Assembly: GCF_023631325.1 (NCBI RefSeq)
Contig: NZ_JALQDG010000049.1
Span: forward strand, 62,340-126,339
DNA length: 64,000 nucleotides
Source of the DNA: Caballeronia sp. INDeC2
GTDB lineage: Bacteria; Pseudomonadota; Gammaproteobacteria; Burkholderiales; Burkholderiaceae
Reading direction: 5' to 3'
Positions 44,634 to 53,197 of the stretch are shown piece by piece (within the stretch, counting starts at the first letter, position 1; the number at the start of each line of letters is the position of its first letter). Below the pieces are notes generated by a model. That model ran no database searches. It had not been told where the DNA came from and worked only from the letters and a program-made list of their open reading frames with translations. The position numbers and the translations under genes were made by a program.

Positions 44634-44840
44634 ATGGCCGAAGCTGCGGAAATCAAGGTGGAACGCCAACCCGGCGGGTGGATATGGGTTGCCGTCATGT
44701 CGGCGCCGGGCAGCGACGCCGTGAGGATTATGGGTCAATTGCTCAAAGCTTTTGGAAGCCAGGAGGCAGCGCTTGCCGATGCCGGCAAGGTCATGCGTGC
44801 GCTTGGAGTGACGACGAGCGACGACAGCGGAGCCGCTTAG
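44634..44840 (+). CDS. Hypothetical small protein (68 aa)
   Basis: ATG 44634 with GGGAGG seven bases upstream. The product (VERQPGGWIWVAVMSAPGSD, LLKAFGSQEAALADAGKVMR) looks like a compact alpha/beta protein; no family is recognised. It is followed by a receiver-domain gene on the same strand. Confidence 0.6.
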   Translation: MAEAAEIKVERQPGGWIWVAVMSAPGSDAVRIMGQLLKAFGSQEAALADAGKVMRALGVTTSDDSGAA

Positions 44841-44898
44841 ATCGGCACGCGCGTTGCGCAAGCGAAGGCAAAGCCGACCAACGCTTGACCTTATCGCC

Positions 44899-45354
44899 AT
44901 GCACCCCGCCGATTCGCCAATGCCCGGGCTATGGGCAAGCCGATCATTCGATGCTGTCGATCCGCCCGTGGCGGTGCTTGTCATCGACGACGACGAGGCG
45001 CTCGGGACGGCACTTGCTGCGGCGCTCGATGCCTATGGCTGCCGCGCATACCTCGTCGAAGACGGGATGGCCGCCTTCCAGATTCCGCAAGCATGGACGC
45101 AACACGTCATCGTTCTTGACATCGAGATGGCCGACTGCGACGGTTTCACCGTCGCCGAGGCGATGCGCGGCACGACAAGATTCTCGAAAGTCCCGATCGT
45201 TGCCCACACCTCTCTGCCGGAAGATGAAGTCATCGACAAAGGCAAGGCGGTCGAGATCGACGCTTTTTACCGAAAAGGCGCACCGTTGCCCGGTCTGTTT
45301 CGGATGATCGAGCATCTGGCGCCTTCACGACCGATCCGGGAGGCTACTCGGTGA
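44899..45354 (+). CDS. Single-domain response regulator
   Basis: 151 residues from ATG 44899. The receiver domain shows the acidic pair in VLVIDDDEALGTAL, the phospho-acceptor Asp in HVIVLDIEMADCDGF (about residue 74), Thr/Ser in VPIVAHTSLPEDEV, and Lys in FYRKGAPL. No output domain is present, so it works through protein contacts, like CheY or Spo0F. It may be a partner of the histidine kinase at 48920. A later, interrupted receiver gene (48286) is similar to it. Confidence 0.88.
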   Translation: MHPADSPMPGLWASRSFDAVDPPVAVLVIDDDEALGTALAAALDAYGCRAYLVEDGMAAFQIPQAWTQHVIVLDIEMADCDGFTVAEAMRGTTRFSKVPIVAHTSLPEDEVIDKGKAVEIDAFYRKGAPLPGLFRMIEHLAPSRPIREATR

Positions 45355-45819
45355 CTGTCCTGCGAGCCCCGCAGTCCTCGCCGAGCCGACAGCTGATTCC
45401 TTCTCGTTTCCCACGAGCGGGGAACCGGAAAACGCAACGACCCCTGCAGAACCGCGGAGCGATGCAACGCGACAGGCGCGATTTGCTGACACGCGTGCCG
45501 CGCTCGCCGCCTGTTATTGTGACGCGTCGGACGCAACGGCCCAGTTTGTTCAACAAGACCCATGAAAGGCAATTGCATCGCCGTATTAGACGGAATCGTC
45601 ATCAGGATGCTTGCAGCCCGCTAGACACGACCGAGGGGGCAGGCCTTCGAGGGTGAACGCTCCTACGCCTGATAAGAGGCGGGGCCCGGTAAAGCGAACG
45701 ACCGTCTGAAGAGCACGCGAGCGTTGAGCGTTAATCGAGAGGACCTCCGGCTCGATGCCTCAACAACATGCGACTTCAAATCGCTGCGCTGCTGCGAACA
45801 GCAGCCATCCGCGTGACGA
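45355..45819. other. Intergenic stretch without recognised gene
   Basis: Only short open frames are present, and none has protein character. Confidence 0.4.
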
Positions 45820-46083
45820 TTAGATCTGGTCACCGTTCGGAACGAGCGTGAGCGGAGGACGGCCGTCGCTCGGCGCCAACATCTCAAGCACAATCTGCAC
45901 AGACCGAACGAGTTGGTCGTTTCCAGCGTTTTGCTCAGCCGTTGCGGCGATATGGGAGGCGACGTTAAAACCTTGCCGTAGCGCCGCCCGAATTTTCGGA
46001 TCGCGCTCGGCCAGATAGTCGATCAAGGCGACCAGCAGGTTCTTGTTCGCCAACGCGGTCGCTGCGATTTCATCACTGGTCAT
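45820..46083 (-). CDS. Hypothetical protein (87 aa)
   Basis: The start is taken at ATG 46083 (MTSDEIAATALANKNLLVAL). The product is helical (IDYLAERDPKIRAALRQGFN, SVQIVLEMLAP) and ends LTLVPNGDQI. It is a clean, ordered sequence with coding character; no family is recognised. A longer upstream frame is not convincing. Confidence 0.55.
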   Translation of the reverse strand: MTSDEIAATALANKNLLVALIDYLAERDPKIRAALRQGFNVASHIAATAEQNAGNDQLVRSVQIVLEMLAPSDGRPPLTLVPNGDQI

Positions 46084-46186
46084 GACGGTCGTCTCTATGA
46101 AAGCGGCTGTTAAAGGGCTGCTGCTGGAAATCCAATGCCGCCGCCGTAAGTGTCTTGCCATACTAACTCTGATGCGTCGCGCGGCT

Positions 46187-46384
46187 TCATAGACGGCACT
46201 GCCGCGGGAAGCTGCGGCCTCGCCGCGGGCGACTCGTCGATGATGTCGACCGTGTTTCCGGCCTTGCACGGCTATCGACCGACTGCGGATCGACGAAAGA
46301 TTGCACCGCGAATCCTAGCGGTCCACCCGCGAACAGCGACCAGAGGGCGGCGTTTGCCGATGCAAGCGGATCAAAGATATTCAT
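46187..46384 (-). CDS. Hypothetical small protein, weakly supported
   Basis: From ATG 46384 the frame reads MNIFDPLASANAALWSLFAG and GPLGFAVQSFVD, then becomes Arg/Ser-rich and unlikely. The first 30 residues look real, so this may be a small gene with a frameshift in its second half. Confidence 0.3.
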   Translation of the reverse strand: MNIFDPLASANAALWSLFAGGPLGFAVQSFVDPQSVDSRARPETRSTSSTSRPRRGRSFPRQCRL

Positions 46385-46865
46385 GTTTCGTTGCGGCACT
46401 ACCTTGTGCGGTGACGGAGCGCGTGCGCACGTGTCGTTCTCGGGCACGAAGGGTCGGGCAGATTAAACTTCGACCGCATACCTGAAGGCGCCCGCCTTCA
46501 AACGCTTCGGTGCGCGAGGCGTTTGAAGGTTCGAAGCCCGGTGATCCTGGCGATGCTCGTTCGGACGTACGTCAGAAACGTTTGCAATGCATACTCATCG
46601 GTATCCATCTGGGAGCATTTGCCGATGCGGTCTGTAATCGCTGGAAAACCGCGGAGGCGCGGCGCAGTATGTCGATCTGCAGAGGATCGTTGCCAAAAGC
46701 GCCGCTTATCGGACGATCGGCTCGTGGCCCTTATCCGGGGAGCCATGATGTCCAATGAGCGCCTGCCTGCGATGAAGGCGACCTGGCGCATGAAGCCGCC
46801 CGAGGCTTCATGCGCCGCCAGACTTTAGACGGGACGCTTGGCTGCCGAACGCGCAGTCCTTGCTA
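46384..46865. other. Intergenic stretch without recognised gene
   Basis: Nothing supportable was seen between the small minus-strand gene and the recombinase remnant. Confidence 0.35.
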
Positions 46866-47788
46866 TTTCGCCGTTCGCATCGAGCACGGCCCCGCTCGTT
46901 TCGCGGGCAGCTTCGTTCGCCTCGGCCGGCGATGGTACGGCATCGCTGTCACCCGAGTCCCAGCGTAATGCCGTGCGCGTGCTGCGTACGGCCTTCGCCT
47001 GGTAGATCGATGTGCGCTATCTCGCCGGCAATCCGTGGAAGGCGGTCAACGATTCGATGGTGACCAGGCGCGAACGCGCGATGAAGATTGAACGCGCCTT
47101 GCCTTCCAATCTGTGGCGCAAGCTGCGTGACGAGCTCGATGTGCGCTCAGCAGAAGCGGGCGGGGTGACGGCCGGTGCGCAGTGGCGCATGGACACGAAC
47201 ACGCGTCGAGACGGCGTGCAGTGGCGCGCCGTGCGCGCGGCGATTCTGTTGATGGGCGATTCCGGACGCTCGAGCGACCCGTGTGGGAGCCGACCATCGT
47301 CGGCAAGGGCCAGCGCGAACGTACGGTGCCGGTGAGCGCCGCGACGCTGAACGCGCTGCGCGCGCAGCAACCGAAGAAGACAAACCGAGCGGGCCGCTGC
47401 TGAGCCCCGTCGTCATTCCGTGGACCGACGCGTCGCGCCGGCGACATCGAGCGGGGCAGGGCGCGGAGGGTGGGACGGGCAGCCTGCGAATGAAGCGGGG
47501 CTACACCGCGGATGGACTGAACCGGCTGATTAGTCGAATGGTCACCGAACTCGTTGAGACGATGGATGGGTTGGGCCTCGATGAACGGGTGCGACTCGGG
47601 CAGTCGAACGCGCATGCGTTTCGCCACTATGTTCGGCACGCGCGCGGTCGCGCGTGAGATACCGACCGATGTCGTGCAGGCAATCCTCGGTCACGCGTCG
47701 CTGCAGACGACCTCGATCTATGTGCGGGCGGAGCGCCGACGCATGCTGGAGGCTGCGGCGCGCTACTACGCGGAAGACGAGGGATAAG
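46866..47788 (+). pseudogene. Broken tyrosine recombinase, copy 3 (C-terminal half)
   Basis: The sequence matches the long recombinases at 31882 and 53190 from about residue 370 on. It reads SLSPESQRNAVRVLRTAFAW, then an in-frame TAG where copy 2 has Trp, and VRYLAGNPWKAVND. There is a deletion of the block with the first catalytic Arg. It continues with VGKGQRERTVPVSAATLNAL, a frameshift, YTADGLNRLISRMVTELVET, another frameshift at HAFRH, and LGHASLQTTSIYVRAERRRM. The middle resembles copy 2 and the end resembles copy 1. It cannot make an active protein. Confidence 0.88.
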
Positions 47789-48009
47789 CGTGAACTGCGC
47801 GCAAGGTGCGCCGCCTTGGTGCCGGTGGACGGACAGTGAATGCCATTTTCCTCGCGCCGAGGCGCGAGACAATTCCGACGCAGATTTGCTGGATTCACTG
47901 GACTACGATTTGCTTCACCACCCGTGCTCAGAGGCTCGCTGCGCGCCGCGCTTCTCGCGCATGGCCGTGGTGCGACGTGCGCCAGCTTAATTGCTCTAGG
48001 GGTGTGGAA

Positions 48010-48153
48010 ATGATCGCGATGACGGTGATTCTGTTGCTTCTCGGCGGAGCGCTCGTCGTTTATCTCAATAACCAGAACGGCGACGACCGCAGCATATGGG
48101 AAAAATGGGAGCGGGAACTGCGAGAGTCCCGGAAAGACCGGATAGACGTGTAA
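48010..48153 (+). CDS. Small single-pass membrane protein (47 aa)
   Basis: ATG 48010 opens a hydrophobic segment (MIAMTVILLLLGGALVVYLN) followed by a charged tail (DRSIWEKWERELRESRKDRI). This N-out or N-in single-pass pattern with an amphipathic tail is convincing for a small membrane protein. A GGGGTG purine stretch lies 6-11 bases upstream. The function is unknown. Confidence 0.5.
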   Translation: MIAMTVILLLLGGALVVYLNNQNGDDRSIWEKWERELRESRKDRIDV

Positions 48154-48285
48154 AAGAGGTTCGAACCGTTTGCAGGGCGTGATCCGCAAGGGCGTAATCC
48201 GGCGATCCGGCATTGGTGTCTTCCCGCACTAGCGGCTCCAACGCGGGCATGGGCAGCGCGCTCGCCTACCCAACGATGCGCAATC

Positions 48286-48720
48286 ATGCTTAATCCCAAA
48301 TCAGCCGATCGAAGGGCTCGACCCTGGACGACCCGTCGTGTTGCCCTCAATGGGGCAATCACGCGCGTCCTGATCGTCGACGACAACGCCAGCGGGGCCC
48401 TTGCCCTGGCCGCTTACCTGGCGCTTGAGGGCATACAGTGCCGCACGGCCTTCGGCGGCCGGGAAGCAATCCTGATCGGGACCGCGTGGACCCCTCACGT
48501 CATCCTGATGGATATTTCGATGCCGGAATGCAACGGCTTCGACGCCGCCCGTGCGCTGCGACAGGGACCGCGTACCGGTAATATCGCGATCGTCGCCCGT
48601 ACCGCGCTGGACGAGTCCGAGGTGCGCCTGTAAGCCACCGCGGACCAGTTCGACGGTTATGTGCAGAAAGGCCGACCGCCGGGCGAACTGATCACATTAA
48701 TCCGAACGCTTGCCTTTTGA
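48286..48720 (+). pseudogene. Response regulator receiver gene with in-frame stop
   Basis: From ATG 48286 the frame encodes a receiver domain: TRVLIVDDNASGALALAAYL, HVILMDISMPECNGF (phospho-Asp about residue 76), IAIVARTALDESEVRL. A TAA at 48631 then interrupts it. The same frame continues to 48720 with QFDGYVQKGRPPGELITLIR, which contains the conserved Lys. A single base change would restore a 144-residue receiver. It lies 200 bases upstream of a histidine kinase gene on the same strand. Confidence 0.8.
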
Positions 48721-48919
48721 GGGCAGGCCCTGCCTTTGCCCAGATGCAAAGTGAACCGGTTCCGGCACGGCCGACGGCGCTACAATCTCGCCGAAGGGCG
48801 AGCTCGGCGGCCAGAACAGCAGACCCCAAGGTTGCCGCTCCAAGTCGATTGCCTGGCGTTCCTTCCGGCGGCTAATGGCCGCCGTCATCTAACGTGACGC
48901 GGATCTATTTGGGGGATCA

Positions 48920-50038
48920 ATGGGCCTGGCAGATTTTATTGAAGGCGATCTTCCCGGTTTGATCGACGACTGGGCAGAATACGCGCTGGCACTCAGCCAA
49001 GAGGGCAGTCAACTCTCCGAAATCCAATTGCGCGATTCGGCCGCCGAAATCCTGACTTCGATTGCCGCAGACATGCGCGACGCGCAGAGCCCGATGCAGC
49101 AGCAGAGCAAGTCGCGGGGCGACAACCGCGAACTGGAAAACAGCTTCGATCGGGTGGCGCATCGACACGCAGAGGAGCGCCTTTCTCATGGCTTCGGCAT
49201 CAATGATGTGGTGGCGGAGTTTCGCGCCCTGCGCGCCACGGTGCTGCGCCGCTGGTTGAGAGGTTCTCCGGACAGCGCCGCGGCGTTTCAGGAAATGATC
49301 CGCTTCAACGAGGCGATTGATCAGGTGCTCGCAGAGTCGGTGCGACACTACGCGTATCGGACCGCGCGCATTCACGACCTGTTTGCCGGGGTGCTTGCAC
49401 ACGACCTGCGCTCGCCACTTGGCGCGATACTGAATTCCGGCGAAGTACTGCTGCACGACGAAAGCCTGTCTCCAGCGGGCGTGAGAGCAGTCGCATTCGT
49501 GCAGCGCGGGGCCATGCGCATGAAACAAATGATTGACGACTTGCTCATCTTCACGCGCACCCGTCTGGGCGACGCGATGCCGGTCAGCTTTACGCCGCAG
49601 GAAATGGGGCGCATCTGCGGCGACGCGGCGGACGAGGTGCGCGCGTCCTACCCCGATGCGCACATCGACCTGCGTCTTGCGGGCGAACTCCAGGGCCGAT
49701 GGGACGGCAGCCGGCTCGGGCAATTGATGGTCAATCTGCTGACGAACGCGGTTCGATATGGCTCGGGTCCGATTCTCGTCGAAGCCAAGGGTCAAGATGG
49801 GCAGATAAGCGTGGTCGTTTCTAACCAAGGCGATCCGATACCGCAGCACGCGCTTCCGACGCTGTTCGATCCCTTGACAAGGGCCAGTTCGCCCAATCGA
49901 AGTGGAACCGCGGCCGGTATTGGCTTGGGCCTTTACATCTGCCGCTGTATCGCTAACGCGCATCAGGGAACGATAAGCGTGGAATCGTCCGAACGGGGAA
50001 CTCGCTTCACCGTTCACATGCCACGGTCCCCCGTATGA
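48920..50038 (+). CDS. Soluble sensor histidine kinase
   Basis: A 372-residue protein without membrane segments. Residues 1-150 form a helical RsbR/RsbU-like sensor region (LPGLIDDWAEYALALSQEGS, HRHAEERLSHGFGINDVVAE). The H-box is FAGVLAHDLRSPLGAI with His 161, the N-box LMVNLLTNAVRYG, and the G-boxes GTAAGIGLGLYICRCIANAH. The ATG follows GGGGG. It probably phosphorylates one of the adjacent receivers. It is followed 190 bases later by a phosphatase gene, so it may feed a partner-switching pathway. Confidence 0.9.
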   Translation: MGLADFIEGDLPGLIDDWAEYALALSQEGSQLSEIQLRDSAAEILTSIAADMRDAQSPMQQQSKSRGDNRELENSFDRVAHRHAEERLSHGFGINDVVAEFRALRATVLRRWLRGSPDSAAAFQEMIRFNEAIDQVLAESVRHYAYRTARIHDLFAGVLAHDLRSPLGAILNSGEVLLHDESLSPAGVRAVAFVQRGAMRMKQMIDDLLIFTRTRLGDAMPVSFTPQEMGRICGDAADEVRASYPDAHIDLRLAGELQGRWDGSRLGQLMVNLLTNAVRYGSGPILVEAKGQDGQISVVVSNQGDPIPQHALPTLFDPLTRASSPNRSGTAAGIGLGLYICRCIANAHQGTISVESSERGTRFTVHMPRSPV

Positions 50039-50229
50039 TGCGAAACTTACCGACCGGCGACGCCGATCTGTAATCGGCTCTGCGCTTCGAGAATTTTCCT
50101 CGAAGCGTTCGACCCTTCCGGGTCCCACTTCGCCCACGCTGACGTGGACGCAGGCAGAACATCGGTGCGATGGCGTTTTCGCCTACCCTTTGCAACAGCC
50201 GTCACCGAAGACGCGTTTCAGGGGCCCCA

Positions 50230-51258
50230 ATGAGAATGCCCGAAGTTGAACTGATGGCCATCCAGCAGCGCTACGAAATCGCGGAAGCGACTCACTCCGG
50301 CTTGGCGTGCCGCTCAATTTGCGACCTCGCACGGGGTCTCGGCTTTAGCGAGACAGAGCTCGGAAAACTTGCACGGCTCGTGACCGAGTGCGCAGCTCAT
50401 TTACTGACGAGTGAGGCGCATGGAGAACTGCTGGTGCGTCCTCTCGCAGAAACGAAAGCGCCGGGTGCACTGCACTACGGCGTTGAAGTGTTATCCATCG
50501 ATAGCGGACCGGGCGTAGCCGACATTCAGGCCTATCTATCCCAACTGAAGCGGTGGTCGGACGAACTCGACGTCTGGACCGCGCCGGGGCATGGCTCCGT
50601 CCTGCGCTTCGTTTCATGGAATCGGCCAACGCGTACGGAGGAAACGCGCGTAACGGATGCGCGCGTACTTTACGGCGTTGTCAATCTCCCATTGCGCGGC
50701 GAGTTCGTCAGCGGCGATGCGTGGTCATGCTACGCCGATGAAGACAATTTCACTGTGCTCGTTGCGGACGGCCTCGGTCACGGACCAATGGCCAATCGCG
50801 CAGCGACCGAGGCGGTGAAGATACTAGAGGACTGCGGCGGAGCACCGCTCGAAAGCATCTTGGATCGCGCTCACCACGCGCTGCGCTCAACGGTTGGCGC
50901 AGCGGTGGGGGTGGCGAGGTTTCCGATATGCGTGCAGGAAGAGTCGCAGGTCAAGTTTGCGGGCATCGGGAATCTTGCAGCGAGCGTGTGGGCAGAAACG
51001 TCGCACAAGCACCTCGCCTCGCATGACGGCGTGATCGGACACGCGTATCGTCGGGTCCAGCAGTTTGAGGTGCCCTGTGCGAAAGGGGCGCTCATCGTGT
51101 TGCACTCGGACGGGCTGATGTCTCGCTGGGATCTGTCGCGCTATCCGGTGCTGGCCGTCCGTCACCCAGCGCTCGTTGCAGCGGTGCTGTACCGCGACTA
51201 CGCACGCGGTCACGACGATGTTACGGTCTTCGTTGCGCGCGCGAATCATGTTCGTTGA
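50230..51258 (+). CDS. RsbT-like kinase domain fused to PP2C/SpoIIE-type phosphatase
   Basis: The start is ATG 50230 and the product 342 residues. The N-terminal ~130 residues look like an RsbT/RsbW-type GHKL domain (CDLARGLGFSETELGKLARL, VTECAAHLL, VLSIDSGPGVADI with the GxG box). The C-terminal part is a PP2C-like phosphatase as in RsbX/RsbU: EDNFTVLVADGLGHGPMANR with the metal Asp, GALIVLHSDGLMSRWD, GHDDVTVFVAR. Such fusions act on STAS-domain antagonists in stress signalling (family knowledge). No STAS protein gene is present in the window. Confidence 0.85.
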   Translation: MRMPEVELMAIQQRYEIAEATHSGLACRSICDLARGLGFSETELGKLARLVTECAAHLLTSEAHGELLVRPLAETKAPGALHYGVEVLSIDSGPGVADIQAYLSQLKRWSDELDVWTAPGHGSVLRFVSWNRPTRTEETRVTDARVLYGVVNLPLRGEFVSGDAWSCYADEDNFTVLVADGLGHGPMANRAATEAVKILEDCGGAPLESILDRAHHALRSTVGAAVGVARFPICVQEESQVKFAGIGNLAASVWAETSHKHLASHDGVIGHAYRRVQQFEVPCAKGALIVLHSDGLMSRWDLSRYPVLAVRHPALVAAVLYRDYARGHDDVTVFVARANHVR

Positions 51259-51301
51259 ATCGTTGTATCTCAGTCCATAATTCAGTTCGTCGATATTGCG
51301 A

Positions 51302-51662
51302 ACCACTGAGTGTTTCCGGTGGAAGCGTGGGAAGCAACGCACAGCGCCCGTCAGCCGTGCGACCATCGACGCGTTGCGCGCGCACCGGCGGGAACGAGGC
51401 CACGACTTCAACGCCGCCGCGGCACTCGGGCCCATGATCGCACCGACATGGATTCCCGGCACGCGTTCGGCGCTCAAGCGACATCATGCACGCGCGGACG
51501 GGGCGCACGGCATAAGCAAAGCCAAGGCAACGGACGACTTGCCCTACACGGTCGACGTTTGGTCGCTTCGTTGGCATGGCGATGCCGCGGCTGAGCGCCG
51601 AGACAGCCGCACTGGCCGAATTCGGTACGGAGGATCTGCTCCAGCTTGCCAATACATCCGGG
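51302..51662 (+). pseudogene. Broken tyrosine recombinase, copy 4 (internal fragment)
   Basis: The fragment starts 43 bases after the phosphatase stop: GKQRTAPVSRATIDALRAHR, LGPMIAPTWIPGTRSALKRH, DDLPYTVDV, then a frameshift and LSAETAALAEFGTEDLLQLA. It corresponds to about residues 505-620 of copy 1 and stops just before the HxxR motif. It is closer to copy 1 (31882) than to copy 2. Confidence 0.85.
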
Positions 51663-51665
51663 GCG

Positions 51666-52537
51666 CGCATAGGCGCGCTTGCAACGGCGAGGTTCTTCCA
51701 GCCCGATCGGGTAACGCAGGCCTTGCTGGAGCAGACTCTCCGGGCGCGCGCCTTCGTTCTATGGCAGCAAGAAGGGAAGACCGGCACCGCTGATATCGGG
51801 AGCGGATCGACCGAATCGCCGCCTTTCTTGTCGATAGCATGACGCGCGATTTTCCGGCCAGACGGCCGCCGGACCTCTACAACAGGATCCTGGCATTCAG
51901 ATGCGGGCAATCACCGGCAGCAACGCGACGCTGGTTGCGAGGGCGTCGACGTCTTTTTGGATCGACCCATGTCCGCCAAACGCTGAGCCGCGTCGTACAC
52001 TGTAAAACTCGAAGGAGCCCCGGAATGACCGGGATACAATTGTTGCTCGCTGATCCGACGCAGACATGTGTGAACCTCCGCCGCGGGCTAGGCTACCAAC
52101 GCTAACGTCTACGTCGCGCGGCGATCAGACTTCGACCGTCTCCTGTTCGCTGAATCCCGCCTTCGCAGCGATTCGAGACGGAAACTTCGACGGACTTATC
52201 CACAGATTCCGTTGACAAGCATGTGGGCAACTTTCTAGTAACTCGCTAAGTGCCTGAAGTAAGTGAAGTTTGTCAATCTGCACGAACGCATTCGTCGTTG
52301 AGGCCGCGTTGACCGACGCGAGCGGCACATCTGCGGGTGCAATAGTGATCTATCAGCGACGAAGAAGATGAGGTTGTTGTGTCGTGTATGGAGACGTGCT
52401 TGTAGCGATCTCTGGTCAGGGCCAGGGAGATAATCCGCTTCGTAGATTGATTAGTAAGCCTAATAATGTCAATTATCGGGATAGCGTTTCAAGGGTAAAA
52501 TCCTCGAATTACCATTTACAACAGAGGGCAGGGGCCC
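51666..52537. other. Intergenic region before the 219-aa gene
   Basis: No gene is recognised. The last 150 bases are A/T-rich and probably hold the promoter of the two-gene recombinase operon. The piece just after the recombinase fragment (RIGALATARFFQPDRVTQAL) may be an unrelated gene remnant. Confidence 0.35.
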
Positions 52538-53197
52538 GTGGGACAAGGCGCAGACGACTTTCCGGCTGATCACGACGATGACGGCCATCGCGACACGTCG
52601 CACGACGCATCGAACGATTTCGAGCGCTGGACCAACGAGGCGCCCACTGCGGCCATTGCGCGCGTGGTGCTTGACGTCGACGCGGCGATCACGCTCAAGC
52701 GCCGCGCGGCCGCCGCGTGGCTCACCGCGCACGGCGATGCGGTGCCGCTGCTGCCCATTAAACCGTCCCGCGTCGAACTGGCGGTGGTGATCGCATTGGC
52801 CGAAACCTATGGGACCGCGCTCAGTTCGGCGTCGCGCTTGCTGCCGGTGATCGACTTCATCGCGGACCATGGCGCCGTGAAATTGGTGCAGCGGGTGATG
52901 TATGGCGCGCGCCCGACGACTCACTTTGATGTCAGCGCCTACGCCGCTGAAAATTCGCGTTTGGCCGAACGGGTGCGCGACGCCCGCACGTCGTTTGAAT
53001 TTCTCTGCGCGACCTGGCCCGAAGTGTTCATGGCGCAGGCGAGCGAGGCGCTCGCCGGGCTTGGGCTACCCACGCTGCGCGCACCGGCGCCGCCGTCAGC
53101 GAAGGGTCCAAGAGGCGGAACGGTCGGCGACGACGAGGATGACGCGCCGAATCGAGGCGACGATGAAGAGCCAGGCGAGGAGCGAGGCGATGCCTGA
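52538..53197 (+). CDS. Unknown partner of recombinase copy 2
   Basis: A 219-residue protein with an acidic N-terminus, a helical core (AAITLKRRAAAAWLTAHGDA, LAVVIALAETYGTALSSASR, RLAERVRDARTSFEFLCATW) and a very acidic tail (GDDEDDAPNRGDDEEPGEER). No domain is recognised. Its stop lies inside the start of the recombinase gene (8-base overlap), which indicates coupled translation and a linked role, perhaps as an accessory or regulatory factor. It has no counterpart upstream of copy 1, where a toxin-antitoxin pair is found instead. Confidence 0.7.
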   Translation: MGQGADDFPADHDDDGHRDTSHDASNDFERWTNEAPTAAIARVVLDVDAAITLKRRAAAAWLTAHGDAVPLLPIKPSRVELAVVIALAETYGTALSSASRLLPVIDFIADHGAVKLVQRVMYGARPTTHFDVSAYAAENSRLAERVRDARTSFEFLCATWPEVFMAQASEALAGLGLPTLRAPAPPSAKGPRGGTVGDDEDDAPNRGDDEEPGEERGDA

